This document shows positions 63,273 to 64,000 of a DNA stretch of 64,000 nt, in pieces; within the stretch, counting starts at the first letter, position 1; every line of letters starts with the position of its first letter. A program made the position numbers and the translations under genes. Source of the DNA: G963674955 sp963674955 (GTDB lineage Bacteria > Desulfobacterota > Desulfovibrionia > Desulfovibrionales > Desulfovibrionaceae); contig CAXXKR010000004.1 of NCBI GenBank assembly GCA_963674955.2, forward strand, positions 124,001 to 188,000, in the 5' to 3' direction. Below the pieces are notes generated by a model, which worked only from the letters and a program-made list of their open reading frames with translations, searched no databases and was not told where the DNA came from.

Positions 63273-64000
63273 ATGCTGCAAAAGACGATTGGCAAGACGG
63301 TTCGCTGCACAGGCATCGGACTTCACAGTGGAAAAAGAGTCGAGTTGGTTCTGAGGCCCGCATCCGAGGACACGGGTATTCTGTTTTCCATACGCAACGG
63401 TTCCGGTTCCTCTTTTCTGACTCCCCGGCCCGGCATGGTCACAGCCACCGGACTGGCCACCACTCTCAGCAACGGCAAGGACTCCGTGGCAACTGTCGAG
63501 CACCTCATGGCCGCCGTTTCCGGCTTGGGCATCGACAATATCCACATTGAGGTCAGGGGCCGCGAACTGCCCATCATGGACGGCAGCGCCGCTCCTTTTG
63601 TCTACCTGCTGAATCAGGCGGGTACACGCCGTCAGAACAAAGCCAGAAAAGTCCTGGCCATCAAGGCCCCGATCACGTTCGAAGCGGACGGCAAATCCAT
63701 CAAGGCCACTCCCTATGACGGTCTTCGCATCGATTACACCATTGATTTCAATCATCCCCGCATCGGCAGGCAGCGCATGACCTGCGAAGTCACGCCTCGC
63801 CGTTTCGCCAAGGAAGTGTCCAGAGCCCGCACTTTCGGCTTTCTCAAGGATGTAGATTACCTCCAGGCCAACGGAATGGCCCTGGGCGGTTCCCTGGACA
63901 ATGCCATCGTCCTGGACGAATATTCGGTACTCAATTCCGATGGGCTGCGTTTTGAAGACGAGTTCGTGCGCCACAAGCTTCTTGATTTCATCGGCGACAT
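63273..64000 (+). CDS. lpxC: UDP-3-O-acyl-N-acetylglucosamine deacetylase (3' end outside window)
   Basis: 242 codons visible, no stop before the window end. Zinc deacetylase of lipid A synthesis, the committed step. Motifs are TVRCTGIGLHSGKRVELVLR, the zinc histidine in TVEHLMAAVSGLGIDN, IMDGSAAPFVYLL, SRARTFGFLKDVDYLQANGM and DEFVRHKLLDFIGD (second zinc histidine). AGGGAG lies before ATG 63273. The gene sits behind a sigma-54 element rather than a visible housekeeping promoter. Confidence 0.95.
   Translation, partial: MLQKTIGKTVRCTGIGLHSGKRVELVLRPASEDTGILFSIRNGSGSSFLTPRPGMVTATGLATTLSNGKDSVATVEHLMAAVSGLGIDNIHIEVRGRELPIMDGSAAPFVYLLNQAGTRRQNKARKVLAIKAPITFEADGKSIKATPYDGLRIDYTIDFNHPRIGRQRMTCEVTPRRFAKEVSRARTFGFLKDVDYLQANGMALGGSLDNAIVLDEYSVLNSDGLRFEDEFVRHKLLDFIGD

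Overview
The window reads like a chromosome segment of a sulfate-reducing bacterium of the Desulfovibrio/Pseudodesulfovibrio type. The main evidence is a DsrC protein with the C-x10-C redox tail, an Rnf operon led by a ten-haem-motif cytochrome c with a very large RnfB fusion, exosortase substrates of the VPLPA-CTERM class, several receiver-plus-TPR proteins, and generally GC-rich, tightly packed genes. No rRNA, CRISPR array, prophage or complete insertion sequence was recognised.

Layout. 1-9.8 kb: envelope and accessory genes (DUF1614, DUF523, TolC-like, MltB-like transglycosylase, two glycosyltransferases, a large TPR protein with a CCHC zinc knuckle, Nudix, lysozyme-like hydrolase). 9.9-12.3 kb: NFACT protein, DksA-type regulator, and a tRNA Gly-Cys-Gly cluster. 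12.3-16.2 kb: two genes split by single-base frameshifts and two membrane proteins. 16.3-22.3 kb: psd, pssA and leuACDB. 22.3-28.1 kb: GIY-YIG, ABC-F, Nudix, metF, asd, class IV aminotransferase. 28.1-34.9 kb: glycosyltransferase, a zinc-ribbon/SulP/STAS/cNMP fusion, rfbD, rfbB, trmL, 3D-domain protein.

35.0-43.0 kb is the most striking part. Four VPLPA-CTERM surface-protein genes, all on the minus strand, each have a sigma-54 type -24/-12 element. Upstream of each lie two 17-bp imperfect palindromes (GTCYG-N7-YRGAC), the nearer one centred 80-82 bp from the -24 element. Two of the four leaders also carry a GEMM-I (cyclic di-GMP class I) riboswitch, and one of these overlaps an intrinsic terminator in an arrangement that predicts an ON switch. 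The cluster is interspersed with sdaA, a C39-like lipoprotein, and a MarR/O-methyltransferase pair whose operator palindrome runs into the start codon.

43.0-50.0 kb: tRNA-Val and the Rnf operon (cytochrome, C, D, G, E, A, B-fusion). Its RnfD lacks the expected flavinylated Thr. 50.2-59.2 kb: alkaline phosphatase, YibE/F, receiver-TPR, HD, CheY-like, Tim44-like, methyltransferase and YcaO-TPR genes. 59.4-64 kb: dsrC, rpmE, DUF1385, prfA, prmC and the start of lpxC, the last behind a near-perfect sigma-54 promoter.

Another candidate novelty is a 70-codon zinc-ribbon reading frame after the tolC-like gene. It is interrupted by one in-frame TGA, followed at the right distance by a hairpin whose loop region shares 11 nt with the E. 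coli fdhF SECIS as I remember it. All functional statements are from reading the sequence and family knowledge; no database search was run.
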